From contig CAIRTK010000075.1 of the NCBI GenBank assembly GCA_903881475.1, positions 1 to 63,837 of the forward strand: a stretch of 63,837 nucleotides of DNA, written 5' to 3'. Position numbers and translations under genes: made by a program. Numbering within the stretch: position 1 is the stretch's first letter; every line of letters begins with the position of its first letter. The DNA is from an uncultured Opitutia bacterium. GTDB taxonomy: Bacteria; Verrucomicrobiota; Verrucomicrobiia; Opitutales; Opitutaceae. Positions 42,610-50,663 of this stretch are shown in pieces. Under the pieces are notes generated by a model. The model searched no databases. It was not told where the DNA came from and was given only the letters and a program-made list of their open reading frames with translations.

Positions 42610-43851
42610 CTACTTGCGCAGGAAGGCGCGGACGAGCCGGTCGTCCCCGTCGTTCGGCGCCGGGGTGAGCTGCAGTGCGGCGCAGAGCAGGTTGTAGATA
42701 TGGATGTTCTCCACCGGATCGATCACGACCCCGCTGTTGAACGACGGGCCGCTGGCGATGAGGATGCCGCGCATGGTTTCAAGCGCGGGGTCGAAGCCAT
42801 GATCGCCGTGCATGAACTTGTCGCGGACGGCGGCGAAATGCCTGCGCGTGTCGGTCTCCCAGCCTTCGTCGCTCATGATCCAGACCGGCGGGATGCGCCC
42901 GTTGCCCGTCAGGTGGAAGCGGGCGGGCAGATCCTGCGTAAGATAGGCCTTGGCATGCGGCAGGGCGGACAGGGCGCGGACGATTGACTCCGCGCTGCCC
43001 TCCAGCGGCCGCAGTCCGGTGGCGGGGCCAAAGAAGTCCACCTGCACGGAACTGAGATCGAGGTAGTCATCGAGCAGGATCACGCGATCCTTGCTGATGG
43101 ACGTCATGCCGTGGTCGGAGACGATCACCAAATTGGCGGTCTTGCCCTCGGCTTTCAGGCGGTCGCGGATCGCACCGATGCGGCCGTCGAGGAGTTTGAC
43201 CGCCGCGGCAACCTCCTTGGAATCCGGCCCGTATTTGTGGCCGGCCGAGTTGGTCTCCTCGAGGTAGAAGCAGATGACGGCCGGCTGCTGGTCGGCGGGC
43301 AGATTCAGCCAGCCGGCGAGCTCGTCTAGCCGCTTTTCAAAAGGAATGGTGTAATCGTAGCGCTTCCAAAAGGTGGGATAGACTCCCTCAATCGCCGCCT
43401 CGGATCCGACCCAGAACGACGCGGCGCTGGGGCGCCCCTGCTTGATGGCGGTGACCCAGATCGGCTCGCCGCCCCACCACTGGCTCTCATGCACAGAGGT
43501 GGGCCGGTTGTAGTGAAAGACGCTCTTGGTCGCGGGGTCGAACATCTCATTGTTGATGATGCCGTGGTGCGCCGGATAAAGGCCGGTCGCGATCGAGTAA
43601 TGGTTCGGAAAGGTGTTGGACGGATAGACCGGAATCAGCGCACGGGCGGAGCTGCCCTCGCGCATGAGCTGCCGCAGGTTCAGCGTCTCCTCGGGGTACT
43701 TGGTGAAATAGTCCCACCGGAAGGCATCCATCGAGATGAGAATGAGCGGAGGGGCGGATTTGACCCCGGGAGAGGTCGCGCAGCCGGTGAGCAGGCCGAG
43801 GAGCAGCGCCGCCATCAACTGGACGGCAAAAAAACGGGAGAGCGGTTTCAT
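42610..43851 (-). CDS. Ectonucleotide pyrophosphatase / phosphodiesterase family lipoprotein
   Basis: 413 residues. Lipoprotein signal: MKPLSRFFAVQLMAALLLGL then LTGC. Alkaline-phosphatase-fold ENPP features: LILISMDAFRWDY (first metal Asp), nucleophile Thr in VYPSNTFPNHYSIATGLYPA, NSAGHKYGPDS (metal His/Asp), IVSDHGMT and HGDHGFDPA. It hydrolyses phosphodiester or pyrophosphate bonds outside the inner membrane. Its ATG overlaps the stop of the Smr gene (ATGA), so the two are translationally coupled. The frame is open much further upstream, but without coding character. Confidence 0.88.
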   Translation of the reverse strand: MKPLSRFFAVQLMAALLLGLLTGCATSPGVKSAPPLILISMDAFRWDYFTKYPEETLNLRQLMREGSSARALIPVYPSNTFPNHYSIATGLYPAHHGIINNEMFDPATKSVFHYNRPTSVHESQWWGGEPIWVTAIKQGRPSAASFWVGSEAAIEGVYPTFWKRYDYTIPFEKRLDELAGWLNLPADQQPAVICFYLEETNSAGHKYGPDSKEVAAAVKLLDGRIGAIRDRLKAEGKTANLVIVSDHGMTSISKDRVILLDDYLDLSSVQVDFFGPATGLRPLEGSAESIVRALSALPHAKAYLTQDLPARFHLTGNGRIPPVWIMSDEGWETDTRRHFAAVRDKFMHGDHGFDPALETMRGILIASGPSFNSGVVIDPVENIHIYNLLCAALQLTPAPNDGDDRLVRAFLRK

Positions 43852-44138
43852 CAGCGTAAAGTAACGAGGGTGGCGCCCCAGGAGCCGGTAAATTCGTCCC
43901 CAAGGCGGCAGGTCCGGACGAAGGGAGAATGCCGCAGCAGGGAGTGGACCCTCGTGCGCAGCCGACCGGTGCCCTTGCCATGAATGATGCGGATTTCGCG
44001 CAGCTGGCGCGCGTAGCACTCGGCCAGGTAGGCGGGGATAAGGTCGTCGACCTCCCGCGGGTTGAAGGTATGCAGGTCGAGTTCCCCGGTGATCGGGAGC
44101 GGCACCGGGGCGGCGTGGTCCGGGGCAGCGGCGTTCAC
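43851..44138 (-). CDS. Smr domain protein
   Basis: 95 residues, almost only a Smr domain: GELDLHTFNPREV at about 18-30 (the LDLH motif), then IIHGKGTGRLRTRVHSLLRH and the closing GSWGATLVTL. Smr domains nick or bind nucleic acids; stand-alone forms are less well defined. It starts at GTG 44138, overlapping the TatA stop (GTGA), and ends on the ATG of the phosphodiesterase gene, so three genes form a tightly overlapped operon. Confidence 0.85.
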   Translation of the reverse strand: MNAAAPDHAAPVPLPITGELDLHTFNPREVDDLIPAYLAECYARQLREIRIIHGKGTGRLRTRVHSLLRHSPFVRTCRLGDEFTGSWGATLVTLR

Positions 44139-44440
44139 GGGGTGGGCGAGGTACCGGGCGGCGGTGGCGGATCGATCCGGACCGGGGGCGCGGCGGGACG
44201 CGGGGCGGGCGGCGTGATCTTGGGGGGCGGAGTGTCGGGCACCTCGTCGAGCGCCCGCTTGAACTCCTGTTCCACGTCACCGGCGGCCTTCTTGAACTCC
44301 CGGACGGCCTTGCCGAGCCCCTTGGCGAGCTGGGGCATTTTCTCCCCGCCGAACAGGAGCAGGACCACGAGGAAGACGACCATCATCTCTCCGCCGCCGA
44401 TTGTGGGCAGCAGCGCAAGGGAAAGGCAGGCGGAGGACAT
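44135..44440 (-). CDS. tatA: Twin-arginine translocase subunit TatA/TatB family
   Basis: 101 residues. Short N-terminus, membrane helix IGGGEMMVVFLVVLLLFGGE, hinge and amphipathic helix KMPQLAKGLGKAVREFKKAA, then an acidic stretch and a Pro-rich tail, the TatA plan. It forms the pore of the folded-protein exporter. TatC is not in the window. The start is taken at ATG 44440, 18 residues before the helix core, slightly longer than usual; the Met at the helix (MMVVF) is too late to include the Gly-Glu of the motif. Confidence 0.85.
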   Translation of the reverse strand: MSSACLSLALLPTIGGGEMMVVFLVVLLLFGGEKMPQLAKGLGKAVREFKKAAGDVEQEFKRALDEVPDTPPPKITPPAPRPAAPPVRIDPPPPPGTSPTP

Positions 44441-44483
44441 GGCCAAAAGGTGACGCGAGAAGGGGCAAAATGTAACGGAAAAA

Positions 44484-45317
44484 CTATCCGCCCTCGCGCT
44501 TCCGCCGCGAGCGCCAGGCGCGGGGGCTGGCGCCGCCGTGGCGCTTGAAGCGCAGCGTAAAGTAGAACGGATTTTCAAACCCCACGGCCCGGGCGATGGC
44601 GGTGACGGGCTCCTGCGTGAATTCGAGCAGCTGGCGGGCGCGGTTGAGCCGCTGCAACTCGAGGTAACGCTGCGGGGTTTCCCCGGTCTGGGCGCGAAAC
44701 AGATGGGCAAAGCGGGACGGCGAGAGCCCGCACTCGGCGGCGATGCGCGCGACGTTGAGCGCCTCGGCGAAATGCTCGCAGATGAACTCGAGCGAGTGGC
44801 GGATGCGGCTGTCAAGCCCGGCGGTGTCCCGGCGCGGGTTGGCCAGGTCGCACCAGAGCAGGACTTCCTCCAGGGCGTTGAGCGCCAGGGCCTCGCGCTG
44901 GCGGCTCGGCCCGGCATTCAGGCGGATGGCGTCGCGGAACCGCTGGGCGAGGCGGGGGGCGGTTTCATGGCCGCGCAGCGCGAGGCGGTGGAGGCCGGGT
45001 GCGGCCTCTGGCCAGTCGAGCCACGGCAGCCAGGCAGGGCGCGGGATGAAATGCGCCCAGAGCGGTTCCCAGTGGCGCTGCCCGCGGGCCGTTCCATAGT
45101 CGTGGAGGATCCCGGGCCGCACCAGCACCAGGTCGCCCGGCCGGGTGATGCATTCACCCCCGGCGTGACCGAAGCGGCCCCGGCCGCTGACCGTGTAGAC
45201 GAGCAGCCAGTCCCTGGTGCCGTGGGCGCGGTAGGTCGCATACCGCGGTCCCTTGTGAAAATGGCCGGTGACCAGCGTGCCCGGGGGCGGGGCGGGAGTA
45301 TTGGCGCGGGCGGTCAT
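44484..45317 (-). CDS. AraC-family transcriptional regulator
   Basis: 277 residues. An N-terminal cupin sensor (LLVYTVSGRGRFGHAGGE and RPGDLVLVRPGILHDYG) resembles the arabinose-binding fold, followed by two HTH motifs at the end (ALNVARIAAECGLSPSRFAH, then VTAIARAVGFENPFYFTLRF). Divergent from the PhyH-family gene with an 79-base gap, which makes that gene a likely target. The ligand is probably a sugar; inferred. Confidence 0.87.
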   Translation of the reverse strand: MTARANTPAPPPGTLVTGHFHKGPRYATYRAHGTRDWLLVYTVSGRGRFGHAGGECITRPGDLVLVRPGILHDYGTARGQRHWEPLWAHFIPRPAWLPWLDWPEAAPGLHRLALRGHETAPRLAQRFRDAIRLNAGPSRQREALALNALEEVLLWCDLANPRRDTAGLDSRIRHSLEFICEHFAEALNVARIAAECGLSPSRFAHLFRAQTGETPQRYLELQRLNRARQLLEFTQEPVTAIARAVGFENPFYFTLRFKRHGGASPRAWRSRRKREGG

Positions 45318-45396
45318 GGAACGGGCAGGAGGATATTATAGGTATTTGACGGAGCGGGTTATTGGTCAAAATCCCGATCGATGCTAGGCTATTTGC

Positions 45397-46227
45397 ATGG
45401 TTGCCGACCTCCATCCCGCCCCGGACCAAAACATCAGAGCCCAGGCCGAGTTCTTTGCCCGCGAGGGCTACGTGAATGCCCCCGGTCTGTTCACGCCCGG
45501 CGAGGTGGAGGAGATCCGCGCGATCTTCGCCCGGATGCATGCCGAGGGCGTCCCGGGCCATTATGAGCCGCGCCAGGTGGCCGACGGCGTGCAAAACCCG
45601 GATGATCCCCTGTTCCAGTATCCCCGCGTAATGATGCCGCACCGCTTCAACGCGCGCGCAAAGCACTACATGCTACTGCCGCGCGTCACCGACCGGCTGC
45701 GGGCCTTCTTCGGCCAGGATCCCGTGGCCGCCCAGAGCATGTTTTATTTCAAGCCGCCCGGGGCCCGCGGCCAGGCTTTGCACCAGGACCAGTTTTATCT
45801 GCTCGTGGAGCCGGGCTCATGCATCGCGGCCTGGACGGCCATCGATGACACCGACGCGGAAAACGGCGCGCTGTTGGTGGTGCCGCAGACCGACCGCGCC
45901 GACATCGTGTGCCCCAAGGTCGCCGATGCCCGGGTCAGCTACACGTCGCATTTCGTGCCGGTGCCCGAGGGGCACAAGGCCGTGCTGGTGCCCATGAAGG
46001 CGGGCGACACCCTGTTTTTCAACGGCAACCTGATCCATGGCTCGGGCCCGAACCGCTCGAAGACGCGCTTCCGGCGCTCCTTCATCTGCCATTACGCCGC
46101 GGGCAATGTCCGCAAGATCTCCGCCAGCTACCGGCCGCTCATCAGGATGGATGGCACCGAGTACGAGGTGGAGCCGCAGGCGTCCGGCGGCCCGTGTGGC
46201 GAAGGGTGGAAGGGCGCGTTGCACTGA
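45397..46227 (+). CDS. Phytanoyl-CoA dioxygenase family protein
   Basis: 276 residues, an Fe(II)/2-oxoglutarate oxygenase of the PhyH fold. Metal ligands: His and Asp in LHQDQFYLLV (about 129-133) and a distal His in NLIHGSGPNRS near 214; the 2-oxoglutarate Arg could be in KTRFRRSF. The start MVADLHPAPDQNIRAQAEFF fits the family. Substrates of bacterial members vary widely (lipids, ectoine, secondary metabolites). The divergent AraC regulator suggests inducible expression. Confidence 0.85.
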   Translation: MVADLHPAPDQNIRAQAEFFAREGYVNAPGLFTPGEVEEIRAIFARMHAEGVPGHYEPRQVADGVQNPDDPLFQYPRVMMPHRFNARAKHYMLLPRVTDRLRAFFGQDPVAAQSMFYFKPPGARGQALHQDQFYLLVEPGSCIAAWTAIDDTDAENGALLVVPQTDRADIVCPKVADARVSYTSHFVPVPEGHKAVLVPMKAGDTLFFNGNLIHGSGPNRSKTRFRRSFICHYAAGNVRKISASYRPLIRMDGTEYEVEPQASGGPCGEGWKGALH

Positions 46228-46243
46228 GCCGCGGTGGCGAGCG

Positions 46244-46346
46244 GCGGAGTTCGCAGATCGCAGTTCGAAGATCGGCCGATCCGGCGCAGAGCGCATGGCG
46301 CCTGTCTGACCAATCCGGCCGACGACCGAACTGCGGGCTGCGAATC
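46244..46346. repeat. GTTCGCAGATCGC-word palindromic intergenic repeat
   Basis: Left arm GAGTTCGCAGATCGCAGTTC then GAAGATCGG. Inverted right arm CCGACGACCGAACTGCGGGC then TGCGAATC. The core is about 45 bases. It lies between the PhyH and Rieske genes, which converge, and is followed by a separate hairpin at 46349-46371. Confidence 0.65.
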
Positions 46347-46348
46347 CC

Positions 46349-46371
46349 GAAACGGGCCCGCGTCCCGTTTC
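46349..46371. terminator. Hairpin between converging PhyH and Rieske genes
   Basis: GAAACGGG, loop CCCGCGT, CCCGTTTC: eight-base perfect stem reaching into the Rieske stop codon. No T-run. Confidence 0.45.
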
Positions 46372-46675
46372 AGACTTCAACCTCGACCTGGTCGCCGTTG
46401 AGGTGGACGGGATAGACCTTCAGGCAATCCTCGGCTTGGCCGGGCATGCGGCCGTTCGTGACGTCGAAATCCCAGCCATGCCAGGGGCAGGTCACGACGC
46501 AGCCGTTGAGCCGGCCGTCGGACAGGGGCGCGCCGGCGTGCGGGCACAGGTCATCCATCGCATGGATCTTGCCGTCCACATTGAACAGGGCGATGCGACG
46601 GCCGGCGATGGTGAAGGCCTGGCTGCTGCCGGAGGCAAGGGCGGCGAGGGCGGTGACGGGGTGGCGTTGAGGCAT
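46370..46675 (-). CDS. Rieske [2Fe-2S] ferredoxin-like protein
   Basis: 101 residues of the NirD/BphF type. Cluster ligands: CPHAGAPLSDG near 44 and CPWHGWDFDV near 65, i.e. Cys-X-His and Cys-X2-His with the usual 17-residue gap. A small soluble electron carrier. Beyond a 16-base gap to the aldose-epimerase gene upstream, nothing shows its partner; the convergent PhyH oxygenase is not known to need one. Confidence 0.88.
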   Translation of the reverse strand: MPQRHPVTALAALASGSSQAFTIAGRRIALFNVDGKIHAMDDLCPHAGAPLSDGRLNGCVVTCPWHGWDFDVTNGRMPGQAEDCLKVYPVHLNGDQVEVEV

Positions 46676-46691
46676 GGGAAGCGCGGAGGAT

Positions 46692-47615
46692 TTATTTTAC
46701 AGCGATGCTGATGGCAAAGGTCTCGGTTTCCCCCGGGCGGACCCAGTGCAGGCCGAGTTTGTGCTCGGGCGCGTTGGGCGGACCCATCCAGGGTTCGACA
46801 CAGTAATAGGGGGCGTCATCGCCACCGGTCCAAGTGACGACCGTGGCATCGGCGGGCGGAACCTTGGCATGGCCGAGCCGCAGTACGACATCGCCCGGAC
46901 GGCCCTTTTCACCGAACACGATCTCATTGGAACGCAGCGCGGTGTGCAGGGTGTCGATGAGCGCGGGATTCGCGAGGTTTTCGTCTGTCTGCAGGGCGGG
47001 TCCGGGGATCAGTTGTCCGGTCGCGAAGTCCTGCTTCAGGCGCTTCGCGGCCGGAATCCGGATGAGGTAATCGCTGCGCACGGAGCCCTCGCTCCACGGC
47101 ACGGTGAAATAAAAATGATGGCCGGCGCTCCACGGCAGCGGTTCGCGGCCGAGATTTTTCAGGGTGAGTTCGCAGACCAGGCCGAACGGCTCGAAGCGAT
47201 AGGTGACGGTGAACTCATAGTCGAAGGGATAGCAGGCCCGTGCCTCCTCGCCGGGAACGAATTGCGCCGAGAATCCGCCGGCGTCGAGCCGCGTCAGCTT
47301 GAAGTTCCCCTGGCGGGCCAGCCCGTGCATGGGCATCGGCCGGCGGATGCCGGCGGCATCGCGCCAGAAGTGGATCTCCCCTCGGTCGTAACTGCGGGCA
47401 TTGAAGGGGAACAGGATCGGGTTGCCGCCCCGGACCTTGTAAAAGTCGTCGAAGGTCTTCAGCTCGGGCCAGAAAATCACATCGCGCACCGAGCCGTCAC
47501 CGAGCGTGATGGTCCAGTTCATGAGCCGCGCGCCGATTTCGGGCAGCGCGAGGAACGTGGACTGGCCGACGCGCCAGCGGGTGAGCGTGTGGCCGAGATG
47601 GGAGATTTTCTCCAT
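46692..47615 (-). CDS. Aldose 1-epimerase family protein
   Basis: 307 residues of the galactose-mutarotase superfamily. Features: RGGNPILFPFNAR near 70, MPMHGLARQGNF with the catalytic-type His near 105, SAGHHFYFTVPW, and VVTWTGGDDAPYYCVEPWMG with an acidic residue in the C-terminal block. It interconverts sugar anomers, perhaps of a sugar phosphate, as in YeaD-type members. The start is ATG 47615 (MEKISHLGHTLTRWRVGQST); the frame extends upstream without support. Confidence 0.83.
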   Translation of the reverse strand: MEKISHLGHTLTRWRVGQSTFLALPEIGARLMNWTITLGDGSVRDVIFWPELKTFDDFYKVRGGNPILFPFNARSYDRGEIHFWRDAAGIRRPMPMHGLARQGNFKLTRLDAGGFSAQFVPGEEARACYPFDYEFTVTYRFEPFGLVCELTLKNLGREPLPWSAGHHFYFTVPWSEGSVRSDYLIRIPAAKRLKQDFATGQLIPGPALQTDENLANPALIDTLHTALRSNEIVFGEKGRPGDVVLRLGHAKVPPADATVVTWTGGDDAPYYCVEPWMGPPNAPEHKLGLHWVRPGETETFAISIAVK

Positions 47616-47761
47616 GGGCAGCGAGTAAGTGGCGGCGGCGCGGGCGCGCAAATTTTTTCCGCTGCCTTGGCTGGGCGGTGGAAACACGCCGGAGCTTTCC
47701 AACGGCTTCGCGCTTGTGGCGGCGAAGGGATGATGCGAGGGTCGGCCATCTTCCCACGGCC

Positions 47762-48232
47762 ATGACGACCATTCTTCTCCTCTTTGTGCTCGGCATCGTG
47801 CTGCTTGTCCTCGACCTCTTCACGCCGGGCATCATTCTTGCGGTCTTTGGCACGCTCGCGCTGCTGGCGGCCACGTCCCAGGCCTTTGCGCAATACGGCG
47901 TGAGCGGCGGACTGCTGGCCTTCGGGATTGGCGCGGTGCTGCTGACCGTGGCGCTCTACATTGAGTACGGGCTGCTGCCCAAGACCCGCTTCGGGAAGAA
48001 ATTCTTCCTGCATGCCGAGGTCCATGGCACCAGCCAGGCGCCGGCGGCGGCCATTGCCGCGCTGACCGGCCGGGAGGGCGTGGCGGTCACCCCGCTCATG
48101 CCGAGCGGACAGATTGAAATCGAGGGCCGCCGCTATGAGGCGCTTTCGTTGGAAGGCCATGTCGCCACGGGCACCCGGCTCAAGGTCACCGGCGCGCAGA
48201 ATTTCTCCCTCACCGTCACCAAACTATCATGA
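47762..48232 (+). CDS. NfeD-family membrane protein
   Basis: 156 residues. Two or three membrane helices at about 3-20, 24-45 and 50-70 ([30 protein letters not shown]), then a C-terminal OB-fold ([20 protein letters not shown], and RYEAL). NfeD proteins partner with flotillin-type scaffolds. The stop overlaps the FloA start by four bases (ATGA), the standard nfeD-floA pairing. Confidence 0.87.
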   Translation: MTTILLLFVLGIVLLVLDLFTPGIILAVFGTLALLAATSQAFAQYGVSGGLLAFGIGAVLLTVALYIEYGLLPKTRFGKKFFLHAEVHGTSQAPAAAIAALTGREGVAVTPLMPSGQIEIEGRRYEALSLEGHVATGTRLKVTGAQNFSLTVTKLS

Positions 48233-49230
48233 ACCCCAGCAACCTCGTCTTTCTCATCATCGGCGTTTTCGTCCTCGTTCTCGCCGCGATCATCTTTTCG
48301 TTCTTCAGCGTCTGGCTGCGCGCCATGCTCGCCGGGGCGCCGGTCAGCATGTTCAACCTGCTCGCGATGCGACTGCGACAGGTGCCCTACGGCGTCATGG
48401 TGGATGCGCGCATCCGGGCCACGAAGGCGGGCATCAAGCTCTCGATCGACGAGATCGAAGCGCAGTACCTGGCGGGCGGCAACGTGCTGGCCTGCGTGCA
48501 TGCGCTGATTGCGGCCCAGAAGGCCGGCATCGCCCTCGACTGGCAGCGCGCGTGCGCGATCGACCTCGCGACCAAGGGCTCCGGCAAATCCGTCGAGGAA
48601 GCGGTGCGGACTTCGGTGGACCCGAAGGTCATCGACTGCCCGAACCCCGCGAGCGGGCGCACGACCATCGACGGCGTGGCAAAGGACGGCATCCAGGTGA
48701 AGGTCAAGGCGCGCGTGACGGTGCGCACGCACCTCGACCGTTTCGTCGGCGGTGCCAAGGAGGAGACGATCATTGCGCGCGTGGGCGAGGGCATTGTCTC
48801 CACCATCGGCTCGTCCGAGAGCTACAAGGTCGTGCTCGAGTCGCCGGACAGCATTTCCAAGACCGTGCTCGCGCGCGGCCTCGACGTCGGCTCGGCGTTT
48901 GAGATCCTCTCGATCGACATCGCCGACGTCGATGTCGGCGAGAATGTCGGCGCCAAGCTGCAGGAAGCGCAGGCCGAGGCGAACAAGAGCATCGCGCAGG
49001 CGCAGGCGGAAATCCGGCGGGCGGCCGCGGTGGCGGTCGAGCAGGAGATGAAGGCCCGCGTGCAGGAGATGCAGGCGAAGGTCGTCGAGGCGCAGGCCCA
49101 GGTGCCGCTCGCAATGGCTGAGGCGTTCCGCTCCGGCCGGCTCGGCGTGATGGATTACTACCGGATGGAAAACGTGCAGGCGGACACCGCCATGCGCGCG
49201 AGCATCGCGCAGCCTGAGGGCAAGAAATAA
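48229..49230 (+). CDS. floA: Flotillin-like protein FloA
   Basis: 333 residues. N-terminal membrane hairpin at about 5-27, then an SPFH domain (about 30-235) with the FloA-specific [20 protein letters not shown] and [17 protein letters not shown] blocks, and a helical Ala/Gln/Glu-rich region (about 240-300) for oligomerisation. It scaffolds membrane microdomains and is involved in envelope organisation. Translationally coupled to nfeD. A coiled-coil membrane protein gene follows 12 bases later. Confidence 0.92.
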   Translation: MNPSNLVFLIIGVFVLVLAAIIFSFFSVWLRAMLAGAPVSMFNLLAMRLRQVPYGVMVDARIRATKAGIKLSIDEIEAQYLAGGNVLACVHALIAAQKAGIALDWQRACAIDLATKGSGKSVEEAVRTSVDPKVIDCPNPASGRTTIDGVAKDGIQVKVKARVTVRTHLDRFVGGAKEETIIARVGEGIVSTIGSSESYKVVLESPDSISKTVLARGLDVGSAFEILSIDIADVDVGENVGAKLQEAQAEANKSIAQAQAEIRRAAAVAVEQEMKARVQEMQAKVVEAQAQVPLAMAEAFRSGRLGVMDYYRMENVQADTAMRASIAQPEGKK

Positions 49231-49242
49231 TCCGGCATCGTC

Positions 49243-49788
49243 ATGGCGGGGATCCTTCAGCTTCTGCCGTTCCTTATCTTCGGCTTCGTGGTGATTTCGG
49301 TTATCCGGAACGCCGTGAAAGTCGCGCGGAAAGTCAGCGAGCCAACGACGGTTTCCCGGGCGCCGGCCGGCTATGACCCCGCGGAAGCCGAACGGACGCG
49401 GCGGATCCAGGAGGAAATCCGGCGGAAGATCGCCGAGCGCCGCAGCCAGGCCGCGCCGGCGGAAGTGATGCGCCGGGCCGAGCCGGAGCCGGAGCGGATG
49501 GCCGAGCCGGAGAACGTGCCGCCGGAACCGCTGCCCGTTGATTCAACCGAAGCGGTGCTGGAGCGGCAGCAGCAACTGGCCGACCAAATGCGTGCGCTTG
49601 AGACGGCCCGCCTGCTGGAGCAGCGCAAGGCCGCCGCGGTGGCGGACACGGCCCGGCATGAAACGGAACGCGCAGCGGCCGTGGTGGCGATGCGCGGCGC
49701 GCTGCTGGCGGATCTTCGCAACCGGCCGACGGCGCGGCGGGCGATGCTCCTGCGCGAGATTCTGGACCGGCCCGTCGCGTTGCGCTGA
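49243..49788 (+). CDS. Membrane-anchored coiled-coil protein of the floA operon
   Basis: 181 residues. One N-terminal helix (AGILQLLPFLIFGFVVISVI) is followed by a basic stretch, a Glu/Arg-rich region (about 45-105) and a likely coiled coil at about 108-150 (AVLERQQQLADQMRALETAR). No family recognised. Its position directly after floA, with a short gap, suggests it is part of the same membrane-domain complex. Confidence 0.6.
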   Translation: MAGILQLLPFLIFGFVVISVIRNAVKVARKVSEPTTVSRAPAGYDPAEAERTRRIQEEIRRKIAERRSQAAPAEVMRRAEPEPERMAEPENVPPEPLPVDSTEAVLERQQQLADQMRALETARLLEQRKAAAVADTARHETERAAAVVAMRGALLADLRNRPTARRAMLLREILDRPVALR

Positions 49789-49797
49789 CCGGATGGA

Positions 49798-50613
49798 TTA
49801 CTTCATCTGGGCGCGACTGGCGCCCGTGAAGCCGGAAGGATAGCGCTTGCCCTTGTACTCAATCTGCAGGTTTTCGCCCGCGCTGGCGGTGATGTAAATC
49901 GGGCCGGCCCACGGGACCTCCTTCAGCTGGTTCCGATTGAGCGTGCCCTGGTAAATGATCTCACCCTCGCTCCCGTCGCTGTTCTGGCGCGTCACGGTCA
50001 CGCGCACGACATCAAGGGCGACCAGCGTGATGGTTCTTTCGACGGCGGGCAAAGCGGCGGGAGGATTGGAAGCGGCGGATACGGCCGGGCGGGACGGGGT
50101 GGACGAGCCGCTGCCACTGCGGATGATCGCGGTGGCGCCCCAGATGAACAAGAGGGCGATGAGGGCGAAGGCGCCCCATTTGCCGAGCTTGAACAGCAGG
50201 GCCGGATCAATGGCCGGACCGGCGGCCGAGCTGCTGCCGCGCGAAACCGTGGCCTGGCGCCGCGCAGGCTGGGGTGCGGCGACTTCCTCGGCGGCGGTCT
50301 CCCCGCGATCCTCGGCGGAGGCGACGGAAACATCCATGCGGCCGTAGATTTCGCGGCTGGGCTGGCGCGGGCGCGGCTCGCCGCGGCCCAGGGACGCATA
50401 ATCGTTGAGGATCTTGTCGACGGGCAGCTTGAGGTAGGTGGCGTAGCCGCGCAAGAAGCCGCGGACGTAAATCTCGGTGAGGTTGATGTCGAACCGGTTG
50501 TTCTCGAACTGCTGCAGGTAGTCGCCGCGAATCTTGGTGGCCTCCGCGGCCTCGCGGATGGAAATGCCTTTCTTCTTCCGGGCCTCTTCGAGGCGCTCGC
50601 CGATGGATTGCAT
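49798..50613 (-). CDS. RodZ-like HTH membrane protein
   Basis: 271 residues. N-terminal HTH_25 (SIGERLEEARKKKGISIREA, EATKIRGDYLQQFENNRFD), a Pro/Ala/Arg-rich linker, one membrane helix at about 142-163 (WGAFALIALLFIWGATAII) and a periplasmic DUF4115 beta domain at the end. The pattern is that of RodZ, which links MreB to the rod-shape machinery. It lies just downstream of ftsK on the same strand, so both relate to shape and division. Confidence 0.85.
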   Translation of the reverse strand: MQSIGERLEEARKKKGISIREAAEATKIRGDYLQQFENNRFDINLTEIYVRGFLRGYATYLKLPVDKILNDYASLGRGEPRPRQPSREIYGRMDVSVASAEDRGETAAEEVAAPQPARRQATVSRGSSSAAGPAIDPALLFKLGKWGAFALIALLFIWGATAIIRSGSGSSTPSRPAVSAASNPPAALPAVERTITLVALDVVRVTVTRQNSDGSEGEIIYQGTLNRNQLKEVPWAGPIYITASAGENLQIEYKGKRYPSGFTGASRAQMK

Positions 50614-50663
50614 AGGGGTGTGAGTAAGGGAGATGGCCGCGGAGGGGAAGGGGATTCTCGGGA

